The notes below the pieces were generated by a model. That model was not told the DNA's origin. It searched no databases and saw only the letters and a list, made by a program, of their open reading frames with translations. Positions 25,579-35,437 of a DNA stretch of 64,000 bases are shown piece after piece. The position numbers and the translations under genes were made by a program. Location of the stretch: contig JAXBDG010000007.1 in the NCBI GenBank assembly GCA_036320915.1, positions 1,178,001 through 1,242,000 of the forward strand, written 5' to 3'. This stretch comes from Linnemannia elongata. Its lineage: Eukaryota; Mortierellomycota; Mortierellomycetes; Mortierellales; Mortierellaceae. Every line of letters starts with the position of its first letter. The stretch's first letter is position 1.

Positions 25579-26600
25579 GACAGATAATACTGAGAGTAAA
25601 GAGGAAGAGCGAGGTCAAAGAGAGATGGATAGCGATGCCGAAGGAAAGGTGGAATGAAGAGGTGAAGGACGAGGTGAAGGACGAGGAAAAGAGAAGGGGG
25701 AGATGATTGTCGATCGAATGCAAATGGAACAAGGGATTGTGAGTGACAAGTGGAAAAGTGGAAGAGAGAGTGGAAGAGAAAACAATTGGAAGAAGGAAAA
25801 GTGAGAGAGAAGAGAAAAGAAGACGAGACAGGGGTGGTTTATTCAGTTCAGGAACAACCCTGAACAATCTAAGGAAGACGCCGCAAATCAAAACACATAT
25901 ACACATACACAATTACAAACCATCCATTCATTAGAACACAATCGGTCTTAAGTTCCGCAAAAAAAACTGGTAGTGTGAAGACAGTCAATGATGATTTGTT
26001 TGGTCGTGTGTCAAAATGTCAATCAATCCTTCAAAAAGGAAAAAGGAAGAGGGGTGAAAATTCACCCATCTGAGCCTGCTCACACGATAAAATCAAGGGC
26101 CAAAATCCTTATGGCTTCTTGGCTTACTCTAAAAAAAAAGATCGAGGCCGGCCTGCCCTTCCAGTTGCAACATACAACGGTCTTCAATTTCAGGAAATCT
26201 AACGGACAATTGAGGACGTCGGTCGCTCCCTAAAAAAAAAAAAAAAAAAAAAAAAAATTGGCAACAAAGATCTTCTCCGGACTGAAGCCCGTTTTAAATC
26301 GACTCTTTTTTCCCTCCTTGGTCTTTTACAAACAGCAACTGCACCTTTGACCCTAGGTGCATACTCACTCGTTGCCTCTTTCCACCTCCTCTCTCTCTTT
26401 TTTTTTCTTTCTTTTTTCATCTACTTTTGTTAGGAGAAATTACTTCGCCAAACAGGTTTACCCATCCCCTGACCATACGCATTGCGTAGCCCACTCTGTT
26501 CATTTCGATCTCCGCATATCCTTTATTTTTTTTTTTGCTAGAGGTTATATCATGTGACTTAAACTTTTTTTTTCTTGCTGGTTTGGTATCTATGGGGTGT
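25579..26600. other. Spacer with A-run between DUF229 and AIG1 GTPase genes
   Basis: Sense-strand (minus) pyrimidine-rich leader of the DUF229 gene at about 25,580-25,810, then mixed sequence with a 27-base A run at 26,232-26,258. No gene recognised. Confidence 0.5.
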
Positions 26601-28030
26601 CTACATAACACTGCAGACGTTGGAAACTGCCCTCGATCCAGACTGGATCATCTGTGGGATCGCAGCAGTCGCAGTACGGATGCTCTGCACAATAAAGTTA
26701 TCCTGGACAATGCCCGCACGGTTGTTAACCTCTTGGAAAAAGGTGCAGGTAAACTTTTCGCGGCGTGCGCCTTCCTCGACAGAGACAACCGCCTGGTAGA
26801 GCTCCATGAAGCAGTCGCGTGCATATTGGCTGTAACGGGTATCGCGGTTGGAAAGGAATACTATTGGGGGCTGGTACTGGAGCTGGAACCATTGGTGGAT
26901 CACACGGACAAAGCCTTCGGCGGGGTCTGTCAGTGCGTCAATGTTATCCTCCAGGTAATCCCGCTGATCCTCGTCCACATGTGTAAAAACAATCACGACG
27001 TGCTTCCAGAACTGGGGTCCCAACAGTCTCTCAAACAACCTCAACATGTTTTTCGTGTACTCGTCCAATCTATGTCATACAAACAACAATAGTGGTTACT
27101 AACTACACATGGAAACGCCTCCATTCTGCTCTCTTTCTAACTGGCCAATCAAACAGCATATCGATCCTAGTCCTCTTACCTTGTGTTGTGGATGTTAAAA
27201 ACAAGAACAAACGCGCTCACACCATGGGAGAGAGTCTTGAAGAACTCGACCATAAGATGCACATTCTCAACATCCCTGTAAGTGGAGTCGCACATTCCAG
27301 GTCTATGATATACATAAGAAAAGGACATGGTCAATAAGAAACTGTCATACGTCCGAGAATCTATCCAAGTTCAAGCTCGTAAGAACAGCTCGCCTTATTC
27401 CTGCAATCCTGTGAGAATCCTGTAAAGCAGTGTAGACGATTGTCGACCCTTCCCGCATTACTGCGGCTTCCCGTGGCGAACGGGACTGTGTCCTTGCCGA
27501 GCAAGGCGCTTTTTTCCAGTTCCGAACACGCTTGTATTTTTATTTTATTTTTTGGCACGTCCCGAAAGATGTTGCTGCTTCTGTGCAATGTATCGTGCTA
27601 TCATCAATTGCAGAAAATCCATCTGAGTGATCTCCCTGGCGCAGACCGGAGGGTTTTCCATACTGTCATTCTGCGCGCGCACAGGGCGAATGAGACTAAA
27701 AGGCTCCTTGAATCGTCAATTCCTGCGCCATGTGAGCAAATAGAGTGTATAGCCCTCAAAACGTGGCAAAATGCTGGCGTGTTGAGTCCCACAAGGTGCG
27801 ATATGCTGTGTCCTGCAAAAGTTCTTTTTGTCCTGTCCAGATAATGAGGGGAGAGAAGGATGCGATCCAGTGTTGGCAACTTACGTGTCGACAATGTGGA
27901 CAGTGCGGCCAACCTCGGGCAGCTTCCAGTTGCGGACGCAGCTACCAATTCGTTGCGTGACAGGCTATGTAGCAATTAGAATGAGATCGAAGACATACCG
28001 AGGTTAGATAACTCAAAGAAGACACAAATG

Positions 28031-28069
<39 letters not shown>

Positions 28070-28989
28070 AGGTGAACGGAAAGGCGCGATAACTCTGTCT
28101 GATAGGTCCATCTCAGCGGAGATGCTCACTTTCTCGCCTGTAAAAAGTTCAAAGAGCCAAGCTGGAAAGAACAACGAAGAAAAAAAAACAAGATCTGATG
28201 TTGCAAGGGGTAAAGGAGGGGAGGCGTAGCGGAGGGACAAAAGTCGACGGTATAGTCTGCACCATGCAAAACGCCCACTGCATAAAGGTGGAACGGTGGC
28301 AAAATGACAAAAAGGAAACAACAGAAAGAAGATAGATGGAAAATGGAGGCGCAAGACAGCCATGGACCTTGTCGACTCACACAGCCCTCCTTATTCACCC
28401 CCTCCCTTAAGTCTCGAGCAACAGCTGATCCTCGGGTTCGGCTGGATTATAAATTGATCATTCATAATCACTTTCATTAAAGTGAGTTATTGATGATTGA
28501 CTGGAACAAGGAATGAAAAGGGAGGTCGAATTGCACAATCGTCTTTGCCGAAGGTTGCCCAAGTCCACAGGTGTGGTATTTGTCGTCGGTTGCCGGTTTT
28601 CTGTTTTTGTCGGTTTCCACCACGCCAAGGACAAATAAAAAAAGACCTTGGTCCTCCTAGTTGGCACTACTTACGCCGACAGAGCGTCCTGACTGGAACA
28701 AGGGCTCCTGAATAATCGAATTGAGTGTCGAGGATTTGCCGTTTCCGACGGCGCCCATCTATAGCAAAAAAGGCGAACAAAACAAGGAGTCAGAGGTAGG
28801 GGCCACCATGAGTTAATTAGAAACAAGTTGCTTCAGCTCGGACAAGTGAAGTCAGAACTGGTTCGTGTCCTTGCAATGGCAAAGGCAATGACAAGTGGCG
28901 AGCTGTGTGTGAATAGATCAGTTGCGTGTGTGTTTTGCTTTTGAAGGTCGTACCACTGCGAGGACGATGTTGTTTGCGTCGTTGATCAT
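26601..28989 (-). CDS. AIG1/GIMAP-type GTPase with C-terminal CaaX box
   Basis: Exons (minus) 28989-28954, 28758-28675, 27964-27885, 27302-27180 and 27069-26601 encode 263 residues. The G domain has the P-loop GAVGNGKSS (14-22), a switch Thr in PVTQRIGSC (43), DTPG (66-69), an AIG1-style G4 region (VIVFTHVDEDQ) and a G5-like FLSNRDTR. The spacing and the LMVEFF.TLSHGVSAFVLVFNI segment are typical of AIG1/GIMAP proteins, known as membrane-associated GTPases in animal lymphocytes and plant defence. The protein ends in Cys-Ser-Val-Met, a good prenylation (probably farnesylation) signal, so membrane attachment is likely. A 12-residue first exon supplies beta-strand 1. If it were wrong, translation could start at Met13 but would lose that strand. 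The 710-base second intron contains a 37-base homopolymer. Confidence 0.87.
28031..28067. repeat. 37-base poly(A) run inside an AIG1 GTPase intron
   Basis: An uninterrupted A run on the + strand. On the sense strand of the host gene it is a T run within intron 2, about 60 to 100 bases upstream of the 3' splice site at 27,965, which it may serve as an extended polypyrimidine tract. Confidence 0.9.
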
Positions 28990-29732
28990 TGTGTGGCAAG
29001 TAAATGTGTGTGTATGCGCTGAGGGTATTTGTGTGTGTTGTGTGAAGAAAAAAGAGCAAAAAAAAATAGAGTAAGCGAGGTGAGAAAAAAAAAAGTTCGG
29101 CAGGACATCGACATGCAGTCACGCCTTCCTTCCTTCAATCATCGGCGCGAGGAAGGCTAGCATAATCTTTACACGCTTTTGTTCAAATCCTTCCTCTACC
29201 ATTTGCCTCTTTCCTCTTTATGTATTTTCAGCGCTATGCCTTCTGTTTGTTTTGTTGCAACTGCCCTTGCCAGGGTGTCCATTCCAAGCAAGTGGAGTGT
29301 AAGAGAGTCGTCCGAGTTTTGTTTTCCCTTCTACTATGGCCGATTTTTAGTATTGATCAACTTATTTCTGAACTATTAGAGTCAAAGACAAGGCAACCAT
29401 TGATAATGCATGGAGAGCTTTCGTCGATCTTTTTTATTGGCGCGAAAGAGGAGCTCCATTATCTGCAAAGTGTCCTGAATAACATAGACCGCACTTTTAG
29501 TTTCAATACCACCATGCTCCTCTTTCCTTTCCCCTTGGATCTCAACCTTCCCTTTTTTTGAATCGTACAGTGCACGAGGAGGAGGATGACGATGGATCTC
29601 CAATGTGGAGATTATTAGGTATTATTGAGCGTATTAAGTAAGTATAAAGAGTAAATAAAATAGTACAAAGAGATCATTATCGTAAATCGTCATCGTCATC
29701 ATTGGAATGTCCGTCAGGCTTAGCCTCAAAGC
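28990..29732. other. Spacer between AIG1 GTPase and Q/N-rich genes
   Basis: About 740 bases including the promoter of the GTPase gene and the 3' end of the Q/N-rich gene. Short reading frames only; nothing recognised. Confidence 0.5.
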
Positions 29733-31535
29733 CTAAACAACCCCGCCAAGAGGGTTCTTCTTTTCCGAATCCCACCACCAGGCAACGCCAACTTGAACGC
29801 TTGTTTCCACCATTCGCCTACCCTTCTGAACCTCGTTCCTGATGCCTCCCCACCAATCCGCAGCATTGTACTGGTAGCTGTATCCTTGTTGCTGCTGCTG
29901 GTGTTGCTGTTGCTGTTGACCTTGTGTCTGCTGGTAGGTCGCATCTTGAGAAGGCGCGTACGACCCATAAAAGGCCTCAGGCTGCTGCTTCTGGTCTACA
30001 GGATACTGGTAGTACTGATGATCCGACACAGGTTGTTGCTGGGGCAATTGGTTCTTGTCACGGCTGACCCAGGGAAGCGCGGGAAGGGAACGAAGGGCTG
30101 GGAGGGCCGAAAGAGCAGGTAGTGCTGGAAGCTTCGAAAGACTGGGCAGGTATGAGCCTGCTACGGAGGCAGCATTCGAAAGTGTGGAGGTGGCAGTCGA
30201 GGCAAACGGACTGCGAGTGCTGTAGTCATTGGTATTGTAGGCTCCTGCTCCCGTAGGTGTAATGTTGTTGCAGCCATTGTTGTTATTGTTAATGTTATTG
30301 CTATTGTTGATGTTGTACGAGGATTGATAATTTGAATTGAAGGTAGGGTTTGTGTTGAGCCCCTGTCCTTCATATGAATATTGTGGTTGTTGCTGATGCT
30401 GCATGTCACTTTGGTTGCTGAAGTGGTCACTATTAATAGTGGGGGGTGCAATTGATGCTTCTGTAGATGTTCCATAATAATGACCATGGTTGTACAAATC
30501 ATTCTGCTGCTGCTGATGTTGAAATTGATGTTGCTGGTGAGGCTGTTGTTGAGGAAGCGAGTGTTGGTTTTGCTGCCAAAGATCCGCAATCTTGGTCGAC
30601 GCCGTCGCTAGTTTTTCGGAAGCAAAGGTTGATGTCACAGCCAGTGTACTGGAGACGTAGCTTGCGGCGACCTTGAGCTTCGGGGCGAACGCATTGTGGC
30701 TCTCGGTTGAGAGGCCACTCGAGGCGCCTCCTCCGAATCTTAAAAAGATGGACCGAGAAGGAGCATTGAGCATCAGGGGGTCGGCAGCGGTATGGTTCTT
30801 CTTGGGAGGTGTATTGTCGACGGTGTAGCTGAATCCATGTTGGCTGTAGTCGTTGCTGTTGTTACTGTTGTACTGCTGATATGTTGCCGAATTATCGTAC
30901 TGCTGATATTGTTGTACTGGAAGTTCAGCAGCATACGTTTGTTGAGCTTGGTCGTATGTTTTTGCATTGTAGGTGGGGTATCGGTGGTGCGCTAACCCCT
31001 TAGTCGCAGGTGTATTGCTTGTTGGGGCAGTCGCCTGGTAGGTATTGGAAGCTGCATGTGTGTAGGATGACGCTGTTGGTGGTGCGGAGCCGTTGTAGAA
31101 GGTTGGGGAGGCGGGAATAGGGGTGATCAAACTCTTTTCCTGAGAGACGTGGTTGTGTTGAATCGAGGAGTAGTGCGCTGCTACAGGGGCAAGGGGAGCC
31201 AATGTCGACGGCACGAAGGGGCGAGGGGGGTTCGGAGATGCTGTAGTGCGATGCGGAACTGAAGTAGGAACTGCAGTGGAAGCGTGAATAGGGTGGACAG
31301 GAGCTGGTCCTTGAGCTGGGGCCAAGCCAAAGAGAGCAGAGATGTCAGCCTCGGAGGGGAGACTATCGTTAGACGGAGCTGGTTGCGGTTGTTGCTGATG
31401 CTGTTGTTGTTGCTGGTAAGGGTCGAAGGGAGGGGTATGGAGATCCGAGTCGAACAGCTTGTCGAAGGGCGAAGCATGATCAGTAAAGGGAATGACGGCC
31501 ATGGGGTCTAATGAGGATGGCTGCAAGGGAGGCAT
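29733..31535 (-). CDS. Glutamine/asparagine-rich orphan protein, prion-like composition
   Basis: A single uninterrupted frame. I chose the Met at 31,535 (MPPLQPSSLDP), which gives 600 residues, because the frame upstream is only pyrimidine-derived Ser/Leu/Phe sequence from the leader. The first two thirds are Q-, N-, Y-, S- and P-rich, with runs of Gln and Asn. Two less repetitive islands stand out: a central one (about residues 265-310, RSIFLRFGGG followed by APKLKVAASYVSSTLAV) and the last 45 residues, with WWGGIRNEVQKGRRMVETSV and VAWWWDSEKKNPLGG. The C-terminal island looks like a short conserved motif on a disordered carrier. I do not recognise the family. The composition suits phase separation or RNA/protein granule association, but that is inference from composition only. 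Confidence 0.7.
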   Translation of the reverse strand: MPPLQPSSLDPMAVIPFTDHASPFDKLFDSDLHTPPFDPYQQQQQHQQQPQPAPSNDSLPSEADISALFGLAPAQGPAPVHPIHASTAVPTSVPHRTTASPNPPRPFVPSTLAPLAPVAAHYSSIQHNHVSQEKSLITPIPASPTFYNGSAPPTASSYTHAASNTYQATAPTSNTPATKGLAHHRYPTYNAKTYDQAQQTYAAELPVQQYQQYDNSATYQQYNSNNSNDYSQHGFSYTVDNTPPKKNHTAADPLMLNAPSRSIFLRFGGGASSGLSTESHNAFAPKLKVAASYVSSTLAVTSTFASEKLATASTKIADLWQQNQHSLPQQQPHQQHQFQHQQQQNDLYNHGHYYGTSTEASIAPPTINSDHFSNQSDMQHQQQPQYSYEGQGLNTNPTFNSNYQSSYNINNSNNINNNNNGCNNITPTGAGAYNTNDYSTRSPFASTATSTLSNAASVAGSYLPSLSKLPALPALSALPALRSLPALPWVSRDKNQLPQQQPVSDHQYYQYPVDQKQQPEAFYGSYAPSQDATYQQTQGQQQQQHQQQQQGYSYQYNAADWWGGIRNEVQKGRRMVETSVQVGVAWWWDSEKKNPLGGVV

Positions 31536-31749
31536 GATGGAGCAGCGAAGAAAGGAAAAGGATGTAGAGGTGCGAGAGTAGATGGATGAGAGGGAGGGTA
31601 TTGAGAGGAAGGAAGGGAGGAGTGGTGGAGAGGGGTGGTGAAGAAAGAGGTACAGAGAGGAGAGAGAGAGAGAGAGAGAGAGACACAAAAAAAATGACAA
31701 ACGAGACCTTTTTTTTAACCTTCCGATTCGGTCTGGTGGTTCTGGGTGG

Positions 31750-31788
<39 letters not shown>

Positions 31789-32529
31789 GATCAAGTCCGC
31801 GCTGAATGGAGGGAAGGGGACGGAAACCGCGCTTTTGTGGGTCGCTTCTCAAACAGAGATAGCCTCAGTGGCCAATTGAAGGTGAGACAGGCAGGCGCCT
31901 ACAGTAGTAATAATAAGCGTCTCCCCGACACCCAGCCAACCACCCAGATCGTTCAATTGGCCCGAGTACCCAGGGCTATCCCATCAAAACCCTTGGGCGT
32001 AATTGCATTAATAAATGAAGGCCCCATCGCAGACTTAATTTCATACTGCTAGGTGTTGTTAGCATGCGATTGCGTTGGTGTGTCGGTGTGTATGTTGTGT
32101 CGGGGCACGGCTCTTAATTGAGCCTTCCACTCGGACATTCAGAAAACCACGCTCATTGAAAAAAAAAAAAAAAAAAAAAAAAAAATAGCATTACACAAAT
32201 CTGTTCAAGAGCATGTCAACAAAACATCATTACACAGGACATGTGCATAACCATTACCACTACAGTCGACATCCATCTAGACCCGTAAAGCAAAAAAAAC
32301 AAAAAAAAAAAAGGAATAGGAGAGGTTGCATCCGCGCAGCTAATGATGACATTTCTCTTTGTCCATGATCAAGGTCAAGGCCCTTTTTTTTTCTGTAGAT
32401 GTCTTAGCTCTTGACAAAGATAGCAGATATCAAGACTCGACAAAACTAGAGGAACGAGGAACCTACGGTATAGCGGTATTTTATTATTACAGTATGAATG
32501 CTGTTTCTATGAGATTAGGGTAGTTTTTT
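31536..32529. other. Spacer with two long A runs
   Basis: Leader of the Q/N-rich gene (GA repeat at about 31,660-31,682 on the + strand), an A run of 37 bases at 31,750-31,786, mixed sequence, then another A run of about 27 bases near 32,159-32,185. No gene seen. Confidence 0.5.
31750..31786. repeat. 37-base poly(A) run
   Basis: An uninterrupted A run about 215 bases upstream of the Q/N-rich gene start, on the opposite strand to that gene, where it forms a T tract. Confidence 0.9.
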
Positions 32530-33140
32530 TTACAAGTTCTGTTGTGCGGCAAAGGCTTGACAGGCCTTCAACTGTTCCAAATAGAATTGGCATACACTCA
32601 TGTCATTATTGGTGGCGTCGAGGCATCTTGTGAATGCTTTTGCATTCTCGTCGCAAGATGCTGCCGGTGACAGATTTGTTGCGTGGCTTCCATAGCTCGC
32701 TTGCTGTTGGAGTGGTTGCGGTTGCTGTTGTTCTGCAGGGACCTCATGGTGAGACGACGAGCCCATGCCAAAGGCGGACTATTGCAATTCAAGAAAAAGA
32801 AAGATGAACTGGTTAAATGAATGTGTTACTGGGTTCAAGTATGTCACAAGCCCATGTATAAAGCGAACGAACAAACAATCAAACAAACAGAAGGAAGACG
32901 TACTGTTACTGCGTGGCCGACGGAATGTCCAACGGCAACACCTGCTGCGGTTGCTGCCATCTGACCAAAGAGTCCGTGTTGTCGAGGCTGAGCCATGGCT
33001 GCAGGGTACGGTTGTGCTTGAAAAGGTGCTGCTGGTGGTGGGGGTGCAGCTGTTTGTCTTGTAGGCATTGTAGATGCACTACGACTTTGAGTCTGGCGGA
33101 ATGGGGTTGAGCGGGAAGCAGAAGAACGTGCGCGGGCCAT
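32530..33140 (-). CDS. MIX17/CHCHD2-CHCHD10-type twin CX9C mitochondrial protein
   Basis: Exons (minus) 33140-32904 and 32778-32530 encode 161 residues (human CHCHD2 has 151). The N-terminus is Arg/Ser/Thr-rich with almost no acidic residues, like a mitochondrial targeting sequence, followed by Pro/Ala-rich sequence. Next is the characteristic Gly/Ala/Met hydrophobic segment, HGLFGQMAATAAGVAVGHSV, then a Gln-rich linker and a CHCH domain. Its cysteines, at about 121, 131, 142 and 152, form two exact CX9C pairs. Such proteins are oxidised by Mia40 in the intermembrane space and are linked to respiratory-chain and cristae maintenance. The splice joins GHAVT to SAFGMG, a junction that fits the family, where this region is conserved. 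Confidence 0.93.
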
Positions 33141-34336
33141 CTTGGTTGCGTATATGCGTTAGGGAAGAGGGATAGGATTAAGATAGTAAAGGATAGGAGA
33201 AGAGTAAAGGGGGTAGGTGAGAGAGTGACGGTAAAAGAGGGTACTGAGTACTTGTGAAGAGGAAATGGTGCAGGGATGTGATGCTGTAGGAAAGATGACG
33301 GACGCCCCTTGGTATTTAAGAGTTTTTATTTATCAGTCGAGGTGGCACCGGGGTAGGAGCCAAAATTTCCATTTCCAGGAACCCTTCGAACCCGATGACG
33401 ACTACCACCTAGAAATGGATATTTTCTATTATAAAAAAGAGTTTCTCGATGATCGGTCTATAGACGTGATCCTTTGTCTAGAGTTTCTAAAATGGAAAGA
33501 TGTCAGTAAACGGAGACTGAGAACCCATATCTGATCCTTGATCACTGATCAGACCATTCGATCAACTCTTAAGACTGTCAAGCTTATCATAAAAACTGAC
33601 CGAAAGATCTTCGCATTTAGCGATGCCGACGATGCCACTAAATCAGTCAGCAATCAAAGGTGAGCCAGAACAAACGAGAAAAAGGGTAATCGATTTCAAT
33701 GCATGCAGTTGGACAGGAACAGGCTGTGGATGGTAAGCAGACAGGCAAGGCAGGCAACAGATGCAATGATATGTAGCCAATCTGCTCTCTCCCTCTCCTT
33801 TCGTAGGGCATTAGTGTGTGTGTGTAAGGGAGGGTAGGTGTGCTCTTTTTGGCCCTAACTCTGAGCAGACTGGAATGCATGGGCTTCAATGTCAATGCTA
33901 TATTTAACATTCGACAGCAATAATGAAAAACAAATACTAAACGTTTCGTCAACCCTGGGGTTATGAGATCCTCCTCTTTTCCTTCCACCCCTTGATGTTT
34001 AGCATGGCAGAACGTAGTATGTGTGTCTATCATTGGGTTACGTTTGGAGGAGGATCCTTCAGGAGAAAGAAGGGGTTGTTTTGTGTCTGTGTTTTGGAGG
34101 GATAAAAGAAGAGAAGAGATGGAGTCTGTGCAGCCAAAAAAAAGGGACTGCAAAGAGGCATTAGTGGTGTCCATCCGTACTACCTATGATGGTCCAGCCA
34201 TCCAGTCCAGCTCTCTGAGTCTGCTGTGGTGCGTCGTCTCGTTTCATTCCCTTGTTCGCAGGATTTGGCTCTGGCACGGATGGTATCGCTGGTTGGCTCA
34301 CATTAGCGACAGTAATTGTCTCTCTCTGACACATAG

Positions 34337-34387
<51 letters not shown>

Positions 34388-35437
34388 TCGCTCTCTCTCT
34401 CTCTCTCTCTCTTTCTTTCTTTCCCCATCCATCACCCTTGCACCCTCCCCCTCTTTCTTTCCTTCTCTCCCTCCCTCGTCCCTTCACTGCCTCTCCTTTC
34501 CTCACTCTCACTCTCGCTTTCTCGTCAACTCCACGGCGACCCTTGTTCTTCTTCTCTCTCTCCGTTCTCTCTCTCCCCCTCTTTCTCCTCCTCCCCCTCC
34601 TCTGTCCCCTTCCTTCTTTCTCCCTGTCTTTCTTGACTTATTTGACCTTTTGCATCTCACTCTCTCCTTTCCTTTCCTTCCCTTTTGCTTGACCTTTAAC
34701 TTTACCTTGCCCTTTCAACTTCAACTCTGCCTCTCTGCCTCTCTGCCTTTGTCTTTCATTCCTTTCGCCTCGCCACCACTTCAGTCGACTCTTTATCTGT
34801 ACTCTCTAACCACCCTTATACCCTTCTGCCCACCAGCTATTCTTTTGTTTCCTTCTTTCCTTTACCTCCACAGCAGCTGAACACAAAATAATAAGAGAAA
34901 GTCTAGTCCAAAAACAAAAGCGACATTCAGGAACACTCTCTCATTCATAACCCAAAAAGAAGCTGTCTCATTCATTCCTCTTTCCTTTCGACCGGTAGCT
35001 ACTTTTATACCCTTTTCATTCCTTCCTGTCCCTTGTATTCTTCTTATCTTGCCTCCCTACGGACTTGAAGGCTGAGGAACCACTGAATAACTTCCTTCAC
35101 CAGCCAGCCTCTTCTTGCGTTTGGACTCTTAGTTTTTCCTTACCCCTCCTCTGGAGTCCTTGTCACACCTTGAACCCAAAAGGTGAGCGGTCCCTCCTTT
35201 TGAATGCAATCAGCATTGCGAACTTGGTTTTGCGCATTAGACTTGCAAACCGACATGGAAGGTCTTGACATAACAGTCGACCATGGGGTTCCGAGCAATG
35301 CGGTCAAGACCATCGCTCTTGAAACCGCCATAGAGTTGCAACAAATACATTCTATCCTGAGCAGCTGAAAATTAACATGGAATACCATGCATCTCTCTTT
35401 TTTTGTTATTAAATGTAGCCTGTGCATCGTCTGACCA
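33141..35437. other. Divergent promoter region and pyrimidine-rich leader of the RING gene
   Basis: This region lies between divergent genes. The first 500 bases include the MIX17 promoter and a non-repetitive stretch (33,265-33,537) that can be read as an 89-residue frame without support. From about 34,320 to 35,060 the + strand is almost entirely pyrimidine. A candidate 5'-UTR intron runs from a GTGAGC donor near 35,182 to a TAG acceptor near 35,419, just 19 bases before the RING start codon. Confidence 0.5.
34341..34412 (+). repeat. TC dinucleotide microsatellite
   Basis: About 70 bases of TC repeat with a few interruptions (CCCTC, CG), the largest dinucleotide array in the window. It lies in the pyrimidine-rich region upstream of the RING gene. 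Confidence 0.9.

Noticed and set aside
33265..33534. 89-codon frame with fairly normal composition near the MIX17 promoter
   Set aside because: No family match, no conserved motif and no supporting splice or regulatory context. It could be a gene remnant but cannot be supported.
34023..34880. 285-codon reading frame upstream of the RING gene
   Set aside because: Its second half is translated TC microsatellite and pyrimidine tract; composition only, no family similarity.
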